A stretch of DNA of 64,000 nucleotides from Camarhynchus parvulus. Its lineage: Eukaryota > Chordata > Aves > Passeriformes > Thraupidae. Location of the stretch: contig NC_044573.1 of NCBI RefSeq assembly GCF_901933205.1, positions 55,063,993 through 55,127,992 on the forward strand, written 5' to 3'. Made by a program: the position numbers and the translations under genes. Position 1 is the stretch's first letter. Each line of letters opens with the position of its first letter. The notes below the pieces were generated by a model. It had not been told where the DNA came from and searched no databases. It saw only the letters and a program-made list of their open reading frames with translations. Of the stretch, positions 1 through 12,382 are shown in pieces.

Positions 1-14
1 ATAAGCACATATAA

Positions 15-578
15 ATGAAATGTCAAATGTTTCTTTTTCCTCCTGTTTGTTTCATCCCTACAGGATTCGTTTTGAACCGAACCCAATTTCGAAAAAATTG
101 TCCAAGAAATTCTAAGGATACATCAAAGAGAAGAAAGACAGCAAAATTAACTGCACCAATTTCCTTCAACCACTGCAACAAGAAGACTGTTTCAGCAACT
201 GTGTGGGAGTGCCTTCATAAGACAGAGCACAGGAATACTTTACAGGGAAAGCAAGACACTGGAATGCAGCTGGCAATTTGTATTAATCTTCTTGTCCACG
301 GAGACCTAGTAAGTTATCAAGCAGCATATTTCCACAAAATACATGTTAAGCCCCTTTTCTCACACTCTCCTTCAATGTGTAACAAACCCAAGGCACCCTC
401 AGGAAACTGTGGCACATTTCATGGAGCAGGCTCAGGCGTGCACACAAAACACAGGTGCTGCACTTGGAGAACAGTGACCTTCACTCAAATTCCCATACTG
501 CCTGCTGAGATATATGCTGAGCTAGAGCTGATTGGAAGCACTCTGGCAGAGCTTTTTACATTGGAAAGTGACAGCTAG
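15..578 (+). other. Unexplained 187-codon open frame, antisense in ESR1 intron 4
   Basis: The longest ATG-to-stop frame in the window, and the product is not recognised. The stop just upstream (12-14) shows the frame is bounded. The sequence CCTCCTGTTTGTTTCATCCC followed by TACAG at 44-62 looks like a plus-strand splice acceptor, so a transcript could enter the frame from the left. The encoded protein is basic, rich in Thr, His and Cys, and has no domain I can name. It lies opposite ESR1 intron 4. It could be a chance frame or an antisense noncoding RNA exon; a real protein is the least likely reading. Confidence 0.25.
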
Positions 579-1839
579 CAAGTTTAAAACATTCTGGGTA
601 ACATGTCAGATTTCACAGAATGAAAACAAACAAATAAAAAAGAGGCTGGTTTCTATCTGGAAATGTGGCCTCCTTGTCAGAGCTTCATCTTACTTTTCAG
701 CGCTCTACCAGGCACCTATTCCCACTCAACATTGAAAAAGGTATCTAAACTTCTGGAAATATAGGACCCTTTTCCCTAAAATTGTCTTTTTATTTTAAAC
801 AGGTGCCTGAAATATTTGAAAATTTATTGAAGTCTACCCTTTCACATTAAAAAGAAATTAATTTCACCACAAGGGGTTATTATCTAGCAGAAATTTTCAA
901 ACATTTAATTTTGTATGAAGTAAGAAAGTTTATTTTTACTGTTTTTATCTGCCAGAAACAAAGAAACTAATTATTTACACAACTCTGATGGAGACATCTG
1001 GAAAAGCTTTGGAACAGTGTACAAGCTCATCCAAAATGACCGGACTTATAAACTCTATTTGTTATCCTTTGACGAGACTGGAAAATTGCATGGAATCCCA
1101 CCACATTAAAAAATATCACTGTAATACCTTCTAATAAGTACAATAGCAGAAATTAAAGATTAGAATAAAAATATGTAACTTGAAATTCAAATCCCTGGAA
1201 TTACAATTTGATATTTTTTTCTAACTTGTAAAAAAAGTGGTAATTTCCATCTTTCTTATTTCAGAGACATGATTATTTATTCTGTTTTTTTCTTTTTCAC
1301 ATGCATATGAAATGCAAATTTGACAGGCTCCTTATGGATGAGAATAAAACTTTGGCTTGGATCAGGAGACAGAGCCACTTCACCTGGTTCAGACATAGAC
1401 TAGGAGGCTATTGTACAAACAGCATCACCATGCTGATCCTCAAAGCACAGCTTGGATCATATAAAGGAGACTTTTTCCAGCTGAAGTCTCCTATCCTCAG
1501 AGGCAGAGGAACTGTGCTTGGTGTAGGAGCCCCAAGGCAGCCAATATCGCCTGATTGTTACCCAAATGGTGTTTTGATGATATCCAGGAGGTTATGGGTT
1601 CCTGTTACTCACTTCTACAGCTCATATATATTTATGTTATCCCATGGCTACCTAGCTGCCACCAGGAGAGTTACCAGGATGAGATGAAGTCATGCAGTAA
1701 CCACAAAGAGCTCACACAGAATTGATGTTGCACCATGACGGTAAAAGGCAAACTTCTAAACAACTGAACAAGAGACAGAAAATATGAAACAACAATGTGG
1801 TGGAAACTTGCCAAGATGATGATACAGCATTTTAACTTT

Positions 1840-2330
1840 AATTATCCTAAATATGTTTATTAATGATCTGACAAGCCAAGAAAGCAATGAGGCAGCAAAA
1901 TATGAAGATGACAGAAAATAGTTTAACTTAAACAGAACAAATAAAACAAGAATTTCAGAGATACTCAGAGAAGTGCGTCACCTCATAACTGTTTGTGTTA
2001 ACTCTGGAATCAACCTAATTTTTTAAGCATTTTCAGGCTGCATTTTTGTAGAGAGAGACAATCAAAATATGAACTGAGGAAGAGGGATGAACTTGGAAAT
2101 TCAAAAAGAAGAGGAAAAAGATCTTAATATTATTTTCTTACACAGAAACAAAAAAGGCTAATTCTGAGTGTAAAATACAGCACCTACAAACACATTTAAA
2201 TATAGTCCTACTCTGATTAAACATGAAGTATTAGGAAGCTGCTCAGAGACTCAGAAGCCACAAGACTCTGATGGTCCAAGAGGCTGGCAACTTGTTAAGA
2301 AGGGAGCAAACACCTCATCAATGTTACACT
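1840..2330 (+). mobile_element. Ancient CR1/L3-like LINE remnant
   Basis: Scattered but ordered matches to the old CR1/L3 reverse-transcriptase region: TTTATTAATGATCTGACAAG, then AATATGAAGATGACAGAAAA, then GAGGAAAAAGATCTTAATAT. There are many indels and stops. The call rests on recollection of the family consensus and should be tested with RepeatMasker. Confidence 0.5.
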
Positions 2331-2710
2331 GAACTACTTCTGGCCTCACATTAGTACATAATTTCAGTCATCCACCAACATGAAATTTCTTACAAGTTAC
2401 TACATACTATTTGTAAATAAAAAAATTCATGGAAAGCTGGTAACAGTTATTCACTGTCAGCTGAAGAAAAGCAGATCTGGATTCATCAGCCTGCAGTGAT
2501 GGATTTTTACCAAAACTTCTCAGAAGCCCTATTACTGACAAATAAGGTACAAAAAAGCTCATCTGGAGTCTAAAGAAAAGAGCACTCTGACTGCACTGTC
2601 TGCTGCAACAAGGCAGTAAAGGAAATGTATTTGTGCTGCCTGGCACTGTCTCATTCAAATGTTGAAATGTGTGTCCATTTAAACATTTGATTAGAAGTGT
2701 CTCCCCCCTT

Positions 2711-2728
2711 AAAAAAAAAAAAAAAAAA
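2711..2728. repeat. A18 homopolymer
   Basis: A run of 18 A followed by an A-rich stretch. It creates a spurious polyPhe frame on the minus strand. Confidence 0.9.
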
Positions 2729-5700
2729 TTAAAAATCATTAACAAAAAGAGCCCCAAAAACAACAAAACCAAGAGGACAAGAACAAAATGAACAAAAAAA
2801 AGAACCAAAAAACCTTTATAAACTTAAGCAGGTAAAAAATTTCTGAAAAATACAAGCCACTTTTTTGAGATGAGAGGCATACTGGCAAGGCATAAAACAG
2901 GAGCATAATGAGCAGTATAAAAGAAATAGCAGATTTAATTCATATCTGTGCCTGTAAGGGGGGGTGGGCAGGTGGTGGTTCACAACAGGGATATTTAGTG
3001 TGCTTCATAGATTTCCCATGCAGCAGATAAAATCCTGAGACGCCAGTTTAGGAATGGATTCACTGTGGCACATTGTAAGAGAGTTCTACATAACTGACAG
3101 AGGAAGGCATTGGCACAGTCAGTGCTTCCCTGTGGTAAAGGAACAAGGCAATTGCAGATTTCTCATCTCCCATTCCACTGTGGGATATTCTTTATCTTGC
3201 TTACACTAGTTTAAATTCACAGCAGTGCCTAACTAGCAGGCAGACAAAACAACATACTCTTTCCACACATAGTTCATTTCCCGGAGAGATAATCAAAGAA
3301 AACAAATGAGCTGGTAACAGATGTGTCATATAATGCACCAGTGCAGCAATACAGACAGGGTAAGAGCCCATCCAGAAGTCATCTGCAATAAATCTTTCCT
3401 AATTATTTCTATGTAACTTAAAAACTCCTATATATCTAACATGAGATTTTAGTGGGCGACTCACTTGAATAGAAAATGAATACAAATGATATTAAAATAA
3501 CCTCTAAACTGGAATTACAGCTGACTGTGCTCAGAGATGTAGTAGAGAGAACCTAAAAAAATTAGGCTGAAGTTATTAAACATCAAGTAAAAAGGGCCAA
3601 TTTGTGTGAATTATGTGAACAAGAAACAATGGATATGTGCACATGCACATACGTATCACATCAGTGCTTTCCAACAATCGCATATTCTTTTGTAAATTAT
3701 TTTAAGAAATAAATAAATCAGGAGGGATCATTACTTACTGTTTACTTAGAGTAGAAATTAACGAGCGTTTCTTGGAAAGCTCCAGGGTTCAGCATAGCTG
3801 AAGACTCTAAGACAGATATGTTCATCCAAGAGTGTAAGTTATTTATCAGCTAAAGAAAAATAGCAGGAAATGTTTTTATAAAAGGATCATATCTTTTAGA
3901 AATAAAATATTACAGTTTAAGTATTTAATTTTCTAATGTTTTGGCTAAAAATTATAAATATTATTACTGTGAATGTTCATTTTGGCCTTTCCATTTGCCA
4001 AGACCAATATAATTTAATCTTCAAACACTATCAATTGAACTTGTACACCATTGAATGTCCAATGAATTCCAACATATAAGGAGTTCTTGTTAAAAGAATT
4101 TTATCCTTCTTACCTGTCTGGTGTCATTTTTCATCTGTCAATATATGTCAAACAGGTAAACAAGATTACTCATATTTAGATAAAATTTGGTTACTAAAGA
4201 TATTTTTTTGAGCCAGCTTGTTGGGAAGCCCCAGAATTCAAATCTTTGAAATTCAAATATTTCTTACTCTGAAAAGGCCTGAATAGGATCAGCTTTGTAA
4301 TAGCACTGTGGGTTTCATTTTAAAACCACTGTGTACAGATGGAACTATAACTCTATAATACGTGGACTAGCAATCTTAGAAAAAATTTTTGGCTTGCATA
4401 ATGGCATCAGTAGCTGATATATTCTTCAGAATCTCTCCTTCTGGACAACAAAATGAAATCTGGAAAGCTACAGATTTAACTTTAGGAGTTTGTAGAAAAA
4501 CTGGTAAGAATAAACAGAAAAATATGAAATGTTGAAAGTTTATGTATGAAAAGTTTAGAACACTGTCAAGGATGTATTTCTGAGCTCAGTTGAAGGTTCT
4601 CTGAAGAAATACTCTAAATGGTTCTCTAAACAAATATTCTAAGAGGTTCCCTAACTACTTTTCCTGTTTTAAATCTGTTTCCCTTGATTGAAATTTTATG
4701 CAAACACAATGATGCAGTTTGAACACATTCTTTTAATGCCTATGGCCAGGAAACTCCTGGGGAAAGAGTGGGACATAAAGCTGGAACATTACAGCTTGAA
4801 AGATGAAACGGGAAAGAATTGTATGTAAATCACATCCCAAGGCTCTTCTTGTGGCAATAGGAGCAAGCAACAACCAGACCCATCCACCTGGAAGAGCCCC
4901 TGAAAAAATGACTGCCTTCAGCAGGAATCCCAGCAATAAGAACCCCAATGCTGAGCTGTTGAATTTACTGTTGGCTCATCTGACTGATTCACAGCATCTT
5001 TTTCCTCTGGTCCTCTTGCCTGTGTTCTTTACTTTTTCTCACTGTTGGAGTCTCCTTGTTGCTGGTCAGCCTGTCCTGATGTATTTCTCTCCCCTTCTAT
5101 ATCCCTAACCCTAGGGACTCCCTAGAGTTTGAAAGCCATTGCATTAGGATACCTCTTAAATTTCCAGTATCAAAGTTGCAATTCAGACCTTGATACTTTT
5201 TTCCTTCTGCTATAGTTTTGTTAGAGTCTCCAGCTAGTGAAACCACTGCCTGTATTTTTGTTTTGTTTTGTATTGCTTATGTTCCTTTACAAGTACTTCT
5301 GCTGAATTATTCCTTCTCAGCTTTGGCTTTTTCCTGTCTGACACAAGCATATAACATATAGGTGCATATAACATCTCCCTGTCCTCTAGAATCAGCATCT
5401 CCACACCATCTCTCAGCAGCAGGCCATTGTGATACATTGTCTTGTCCTTTTCTCTAATTAGAAGTTCTGTACAGGAGGAAATAGACCCAATCTTTTTCAA
5501 AAGCACTACAAGAGAATTCTAGAGATAACTAAAAGAGGAACTCATAAGAGAGGAGTTTTCTCATACAGCAGCCAGAAGCTGGAGGAGAAGGACAGAAAGG
5601 AATGCTTTTCTGGTTTCACGAATAGAGACAAGAAAAACTGAAGATGCTTCCCAGACTAAGAAAACACAGAGACGGAAAGCTTTAATTTTGTATTTAATGA

Positions 5701-7921
5701 TTTTAATTCTGCTGCTCTTCATAATCATTCTATTGAATGATATGTCTCAATCTGATGTTCAAATTCAAATGGTGTTTACTTTATTCCACTACAATGTTTG
5801 ATACTTACAATTTCATGGTAATTAATTGATATTTCACAGAAATTCAATTAGCAAAAGCAGCCATAAAGTAAGATCCAGATGCCTATTTTCATTTCTCTTT
5901 TGCTTACAGATTTTCTTCCTCTGTTTTTTCATCTAAGAAGTCGGGGAGCAGAGAGTATCACTTCAATAGACTAAAGAGATAAGCAAAGAGGTGGGGTTTT
6001 TAATGACATTTTAGAAATCTCCACAGCAAGCCTGTTAGGCAAAGGAGAAGAGACTGTAAAATAGATGTTTTGAAAGGGTTATTAAAAATTATTACAGGAA
6101 TTGCAAGCCATTTATTTTTTTAAATAAATGTAAATTATTGGCAGGAGGATCACTACACTTAGGAGCTCTATAAACATTCCTACATCTAAAGGGTTATAAA
6201 CACATACCACTCTCATCCAAGACATCATTCCTTCCACTGCAAGCTAACTCACTTTTTTTTCAAGGTTTGGTGCCACTAAAGTGCAGTGTGAAATTGTGGC
6301 TATTGGCCTTTTTACACACTGTTCCTGATTTAACAGAGCAGTTTAGAAGGTCAAACAGGAAAACAATGCAACCTCTGTGGTTTTGAAATAAAGAAGAAAA
6401 AAAAAAACCAAAAAAAACCCAAAGAAAAACCAGTGCCAAAATGTTTATCTCCTCGGTTCATGAAGCCATAAAATAAGTACAGCACTGTGAATCATCTCAA
6501 AACTTCAAAGCCTGTATGCCCAGTGTACCATTTTAGGGCTATTAAGTTGTACAGCTACTGTACTTGTAGTAAATAGTTATACAAGATTGTAGCAGCACTG
6601 CCAAAGATTTCACCCTTGCAAAAAAATTTCCTTAAAGCTACACTCCTTATCAGGAGCTCACTGCATAAGCTCATAATGTGTCTTACCATCTCAGGAGATT
6701 CTGCACCAAAAATGTTTGGTTGATTACATTGAAAATGCCAGCTTCGTTTAGAAAATACAGTTCTCCATAAGACATTAAACTAAATACACAGTAAGTGAAT
6801 AATGAAATACAAGAAGTTAATTCCTTTGACATAACAGCATTTCTGTAGAAAAGCAGAGTAATGATTTTGCTCATTTTATTAAAGACTATTGTGAATGTGG
6901 TACTATATCACTAAGATGTTATATAAGTCAAGAACATAAGAAGGCATATCTTTCAGGAATATGTGATTCAGAAATGAACATTCATCTACACTGATACCTT
7001 GCCTACATGTGATTTTAGTGATTTGTCCCAATTAAATTAAATTCAATGGTAAAAGGCTCAATTTACATGTAAAGTCTAGCCCACCACAAATCTGTTTGCA
7101 CCCACCTCACATGCAGCTGCCTGCTATTCCAACTGGCTGAGGCAATCAAAAGGCACCTTCAGTATCTTACAGAGGCCACCTGGAAGGACTGCAGCCTAAA
7201 TCCCCATTAGGTCACCTAAAGAGTAAATCCTGAATTTTTGTTTATGTCATAGGACACTGTACAAGATTTTTGCTCATTTAATTGGGCAAACTCACTTGTA
7301 CTAGGGGCCAAGGTTTTGGAAAAAAAAAAATTAAAACAAGCTTTTATGTACTTGGCATACTATGAATTGCATTGTCATAGGGGAACTTGGTTCTGACCCC
7401 AGACAAAAATCATCTTATATCTGGGTACTAAAGATATTTTCTGAGGTTATGCATAAGAAGCTGCCACAAGTTCTCTTTTCCCCAGAAACTGGTTACCACC
7501 ACCAACTTTGCAGAGCCAGTTTAAGAAAGTTTTAAGTGGTGCTGAATTAGTTGCAATAAAAATTGAGACTAATTCTGAGCTTCCCAATCAGGGCATGTCT
7601 GCAAGGATACTCATCTCACTTTGAAGATTTTCTTCAGCATTTCTTTATAACAGATCTCTGCCTACATTATTTTACACTCTATCACAAATTACATTGTTTT
7701 ACTCCCTTTTGTAGAATAGTTTCACTTTTATCCAATATATCTAATCAGCTGCTTCTTCTTCCCTGCCCATCTATTTATATGATCAGAAAGACTGGCTAAC
7801 CAAAAACTATTCTTTAAAGCCTACACAGCAAAATAAACTCCAGAAATATCCCTGAAAGTCTTTATTTTGTATGCTGTATCTTCATTGCTTTTCTGCTCTG
7901 TTGATATAAATTTCTTCCTTC

Positions 7922-9283
7922 CTAAAAATGTAGTCTTTTTGGATTTCAGTAAAGCTTCCAATGCTCTCTCACAGCATGCTTCTGGACAAAATATCCAGCA
8001 CACAGCTGTTTTCATACTTTAGTTCAAAGATGAGTAATTACTTTTATTGCTAGAAGTTCTTTTCATTTATTAGAATTCAAAAGTAAAATATTATTATGTT
8101 CTTCAAAAAAAGTATTCAGGCTTCACTAATCAATCTAGTTTTGGGGTTGAGGCATAGGCTTAAGTATACGTGTGTGTGTTCAGGGGTTGTACAAAGGAAT
8201 TGTTTAAATTACCTTGTAATATCATGCAATGGGTGAGCACCTGGCTCACAGGTGGGGCACAAAGGGTTACAGTGAAGGGGGTGATATATGACTGGTGACC
8301 TGTCACTGGTGGGGTTCCACAGGGCTCCATCCTTTGCTCCGTGCTCATCTACATCTTCATAAATTACTTGGACACAGGACTGGAAGGGATACTGACCAAG
8401 TTCACAGATGATATAAAACTGGGAGGAGCTGCTGACTCCCTTGAGGGCAGGGAGGCCCTGTAAAGAGACCTCAATAAATTAGAGGGCTGGGCAATCACCA
8501 GCCATAAGAATTTTAACATGGGAAAGTGCTGGATTCTGCACCTGCGATAGGGCAACCCTGGATCTACAGACTGACCGAGGAGTGAGATGCTGGCAAGCAG
8601 CACCACGCAAAGGGACCTGGGGGTCCTGGTCAATGGCAAACTGAACCTGAGTCAGCAGTGCCCGGGCAGCCAGGAGAGCCAACCCTGTCCTGAGGGGCAT
8701 CAGGCACAGCATGGCCAGCCAGGCAAGGGAGGGGATTGTCCTGCTCTGCTCTGAGCTGGGGCAGCCTCATGTCCAGTGCTGGGGGCAGTTCTGGGTGCCA
8801 CGATATAACAACATTATACCACTAGAGAGCATGGAAAGGAGGCCATGAGGATGGTGGAGGGCCAGGAGGGGAAGCTGTATGAGGAGCAGCTGAGGTCACT
8901 TGGTCTGTTCAGCCTGAGAAAAGGAGACTGAGGGAAGGCTTCACTGCAGTCTGCAACTTCTTTTTGAGGCCAGAGGAGGGGCAAACACTGATCTCTCTCT
9001 GTGGTGACAGGGCCCAAGAGAATGGCCTGAAATTATGTCAGGGAGGTTTAGGTTGGTATTAGAAAAAGGTTCTTCACCCAGAGGGTGGTTGGGCACTGGA
9101 ACAGGCTCCCCAGGGAAGCAGTCACAGCAGCAACCTAACAGAGTTCAACAAGCATTTGGACACTGCTCTCAGGCACAGGGTGTGACTCTTGGGCATGGTG
9201 CTGAGCAGGGCCAGGACTTGGACCCAATGGTACTTGTGGGTCCTTTCCAACACAGCATATTCTGTGATCACTATGAAATATGA
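7922..9283 (+). mobile_element. CR1 LINE fragment (3' part of RT region and 3' UTR), interrupted
   Basis: From 8226 onward this matches the copy at 48845-50013 over several hundred bases, with shared phrases such as GACCTGTCACTGGTGGGGTT and GGACCTGGGGGTCCTGGTCA. It ends with the CR1-type tail (CCTTTCCAACACAGCATATTCTGTGATC). A short piece at 7922-8006 matches the reverse-transcriptase segment just upstream in that copy. About 220 bp with no CR1 match (8007-8225) separates the two pieces. All frames carry stops, so it is a dead copy. It lies antisense to ESR1. CR1 is the dominant LINE of birds. The ends are approximate. Confidence 0.9.
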
Positions 9284-12046
9284 TTTCAACTCACCCACTC
9301 ATATAGACTTTACTCCTTGCTTGCCTACATCCTGCATATAGGTAAATTAACTCCCACAATGTTTCCAAGGTTTGAGAAGTGTGCGTAGGGAAAGCATTTC
9401 CTGCAACTGACTTTTTTCTATTTCTAAAAAAGACACTCACTTTTTAGGAAAAAAGGGATAATTCTTACCCTTGATCCTGAAGCTTGAAAACCTAGTAAAT
9501 TAGCTGAAAAAATAACTGAGTGGATTTCCACAATGCTTTACACCAAATACTTTAAAAAGTTATTCGGTTCCCCTGTTCATGAATAACATATACACAAATC
9601 CTCTCTAATTCAGCTGCATAGTTTAAATCCTAGTAATAATGGAGTAGTCAATGGCAACGTGCTGTGGGGGTGAAAATGCAATTTAAATTATCATACACTC
9701 TTCCATTAATGTGTATGTAGTCCCAATATGTTCCAGCAGAAGAAAACTTTGGCAAGCAAAGACCCAATCTTTGAAAGGTGATCATTGCTGCTACAGTTTA
9801 ATATCAGCAACTAGGTACACACAACCTTTCCTAGAGACCAAGAGATTAAAAAATATATATTTAAGCACACAGGTCTAAATTTCTTATTCTCACAGGCCCC
9901 AGTTGTAGAGGTAGGTAGACAATTGGACCTGAATTCTTTTAAATCAACTTCATAAAGTACTTTAATTTCTGCTTTTGTACATGCATACTGTTCTCCAGGC
10001 CACAACATCCAGAAACAGCAAGGTGTCCAGCACTTTCAGAACCCACAAACTCTTTTTTTCTCTCTGTCCTGCTTTAGGTATAACTGTTGCTTTCCTTTGG
10101 TATAATTGTTTGTATAGTGCCTAATAGATCAAACTATGAATGGAAAAGGATTTTTGTTATTTAATTCTAGCCAAAGTTCAACAGTTCTGTAGAAAACCTC
10201 ACTTGCTAGAGTACTTATTAATGGATATACATGATCAAGCCACTGGGCTTGGTTTCTCATTAGGAGCTATTTTGACAGTTAATGTAAATTTAAATGTAAA
10301 ATACATTGGCTACACACAAAGAGTTGATAACCTTACATATTTGATTTTCCTGTGTCAGATGTTTTCTTAAAATTTGAAGTTTATATTTGGTAAACCAGGT
10401 AATTTTTTTATCCAGTTTTAATAATCTTGTAACAGGCAGTTCTAGAGATATTTCTGAATAAAAAACAGATCTTGGTTCTCTGACAATGTTACTTAATTTC
10501 TAAACACATTTCCATTAATACTCTCAAAATTAAAAGTCATGGAAACCAAATGATTCCAGTTGGACAACATAAAGAATTTAGATTGTGGTATATTCATCTT
10601 GAATTTAAATTAATTTATTTTAACAGACTCAGAGTAATTATATCTCTAAAAATCCATAGAAAGGTAATTTGAATTTATCTGTTTTGATAGTGAATAGCTT
10701 TAACACTACGTACATAGGTTCATTTTTCAAAAGCATTTTTGTAATGGCATGATGCAAAACATACCTAAATTAACAGCAGAACTGCCCTTGACTTGAACAG
10801 ACTGTAGATCAGGCTTCAACCACCGTGACTTTGTCAAGAATAAAATTCTCAAGTGATTTCTTATAAGATACGATGAGAAATGAAACACACACAGGTTCTC
10901 ATTGATCATAGCTGGAGCCCACAAAGTGACATGTGAAAAGTGGCTGAAAGGGAACCCTTAAGAACTGGAAAAGACATGGTTATTGATTTACCAGGAACAG
11001 TCTTGCCAAGCTTAAATGAAGGAAAACAGAAAAATGGCATAACCTGGGTGTAATTCTTTTGAGTTAATGCACTATGTGAGAGAGTGCTGTGTTAGTCGTC
11101 TCTAGCATCCCTTCCTAAAGTATCTACATAATTTTAATTAAATAAATGGCTACAGTAAAAAACTTAAAAGATCAGAACTCCAGTGAATTATGAAGTATAA
11201 ATTACCATGTATGCCAGTACATTTTTACCAAGATAAAACTATGACATGTGCAATAAATGTCTTACAAATTTTTAAATCTTATGAAGAGTATTTGTGTAGA
11301 TTGAAACTGTGAAAGGTGATGAACTTTAACAACAAAACTACTCTCTCATTTAATTTATATTGATTAACTGAACTACATGAATAAATATATAACATACGCT
11401 CAAAGAAAAATGTTACATACTTCCAAAATTCTCTAACTCCTTTTGGGAAAAGAGGAAATCATGGTGCACCAAAAATAATTTCATACTAAAACTTTTATTC
11501 TGGATTTGTTTTTCAAACCCAAAATTCATGAAAGGTCTGTAATTCACAGTCAAAACTATAACCCAGCAAGTAAATAAGTCTTAGTAATACTTACAGGCTT
11601 AGTAGTGATACTGAATTTATGGCTTACATTACATATATGAGAGTAACCCTTTTCTAAGGAGATAAAAATATTTAACATAATTTGCTTAGGTCAAATTGAC
11701 TGGATTTGACAAATAATCTCTTTCAACCTTTAATTTTGCTGAGTTTTGTATGGAAAAAAAGAAGGATTTGCAAACAAAAAACTGCCCAGCATCCCATAGA
11801 GTGAGGAAGATACCTTTTCTTAAATAAATCTTTCCTCAAAAGTCACTTACATTGCACAATAGCATTTTATTGATCAATATAACATAAACTTTGTTTAATG
11901 TTGTAAATTTTGTTAATGTATTTATACTTAAATGAGCAATTTGAATTAAATGAGAATAGGTAGTCAGAAAATTAGTACGTGGGGTTGTTTTTTTCTTGGT
12001 TGTGATCTACAGGTTTTATAGTTGACGCGGGCTTTTTTTTCCTTAC

Positions 12047-12382
12047 CTGGAACTCTCTTTGCCCAGTTGATCATGTGCACCAATTCTCTGTCTGCAAGGT
12101 TGGTCAACAGGGTCATCATAGAGGCTTCATTGAATGGTCTGTTTGGGTCATACTCAGAATAAACCAGGGGTGGCTCAGCTTCCAGCAAGGCACTGACCAT
12201 CTGTTCTGCCGTCAGGGACAGGGCTGGGCTGTTCTTCTTGTTATGTTTAACCACCAGTGGACTTGTCCAAAGGGTGGGAGCTCGCAGCTCTGTTGAAGAA
12301 GCCTCCCCATTCCTGGAATCCTGCTCCTCTCTTTGGCGTTTCTGTTTCATCACTCGCCCACCTCTGCGGTCTTTCCGGATTC
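12047..12382 (-). CDS. ESR1: ESR1 exon 4: hinge and start of ligand-binding domain of estrogen receptor alpha
   Basis: Internal exon of the nuclear estrogen receptor, a ligand-activated transcription factor. It is 336 bp, the human exon 4 length: two bases finish Gly254, then 111 codons (human 255-365), then one base of Gly366. The acceptor reads CTCTAG before GAATCC and the donor is GTAAGG. The hinge starts RKDRRGGR and continues MKQKRQRE, a basic nuclear-localisation region with Lys266 and Lys268, which are acetylated in human. KKNS matches Lys302, Lys303 and the phosphosite Ser305. LBD helix 1 is [16 protein letters not shown]. Helix 3 has LADREL, with Asp351 and Glu353 (Glu353 binds the estradiol A-ring hydroxyl), and WAKRVPG with Lys362 of the coactivator clamp. 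The hinge separates ERalpha from ERbeta. Residue 264 is Val where human has Met. Residue roles come from human ERalpha; the residues themselves are read here. Confidence 0.98.

Larger units (their letters stand above)
1..12046 (-). other. ESR1 intron 4 (first 12 kb; exon 5 not reached)
   Basis: This is the 5' part of intron 4 on the minus strand, starting with donor GTAAGG. I searched for exon 5 (ligand-binding-domain helices 4 to 6) in reverse complement and did not see it, so the intron runs past base 1. It contains an unexplained 187-codon plus-strand frame (15-578), an old CR1-like remnant (1840-2330), an A18 tract (2711-2728) and a CR1 copy in two parts (7922-9283). In 579-1839, 2729-7921 and 9284-12046 I see only AT-rich unique-looking sequence and short A/T runs, for example at 6390-6430. 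A 133-codon minus-strand frame at 2407-2808 is largely A18 read as polyPhe. Confidence 0.9.

Noticed and set aside
2407..2808. 133-codon minus-strand frame rich in Phe and Leu
   Set aside because: It is produced by reading A18 and other A-rich sequence in reverse. It is low-complexity and without a domain.
8364..9283. Short frames inside the CR1 copy
   Set aside because: They fall in the CR1 3' region in several frames and on both strands and recur at 49252-49797. They are repeat-derived.
1..12046. Search for ESR1 exon 5 and later exons
   Set aside because: No reverse-complement match to the conserved helix 4-6 region was found by eye. Exon 4 is the last exon present.
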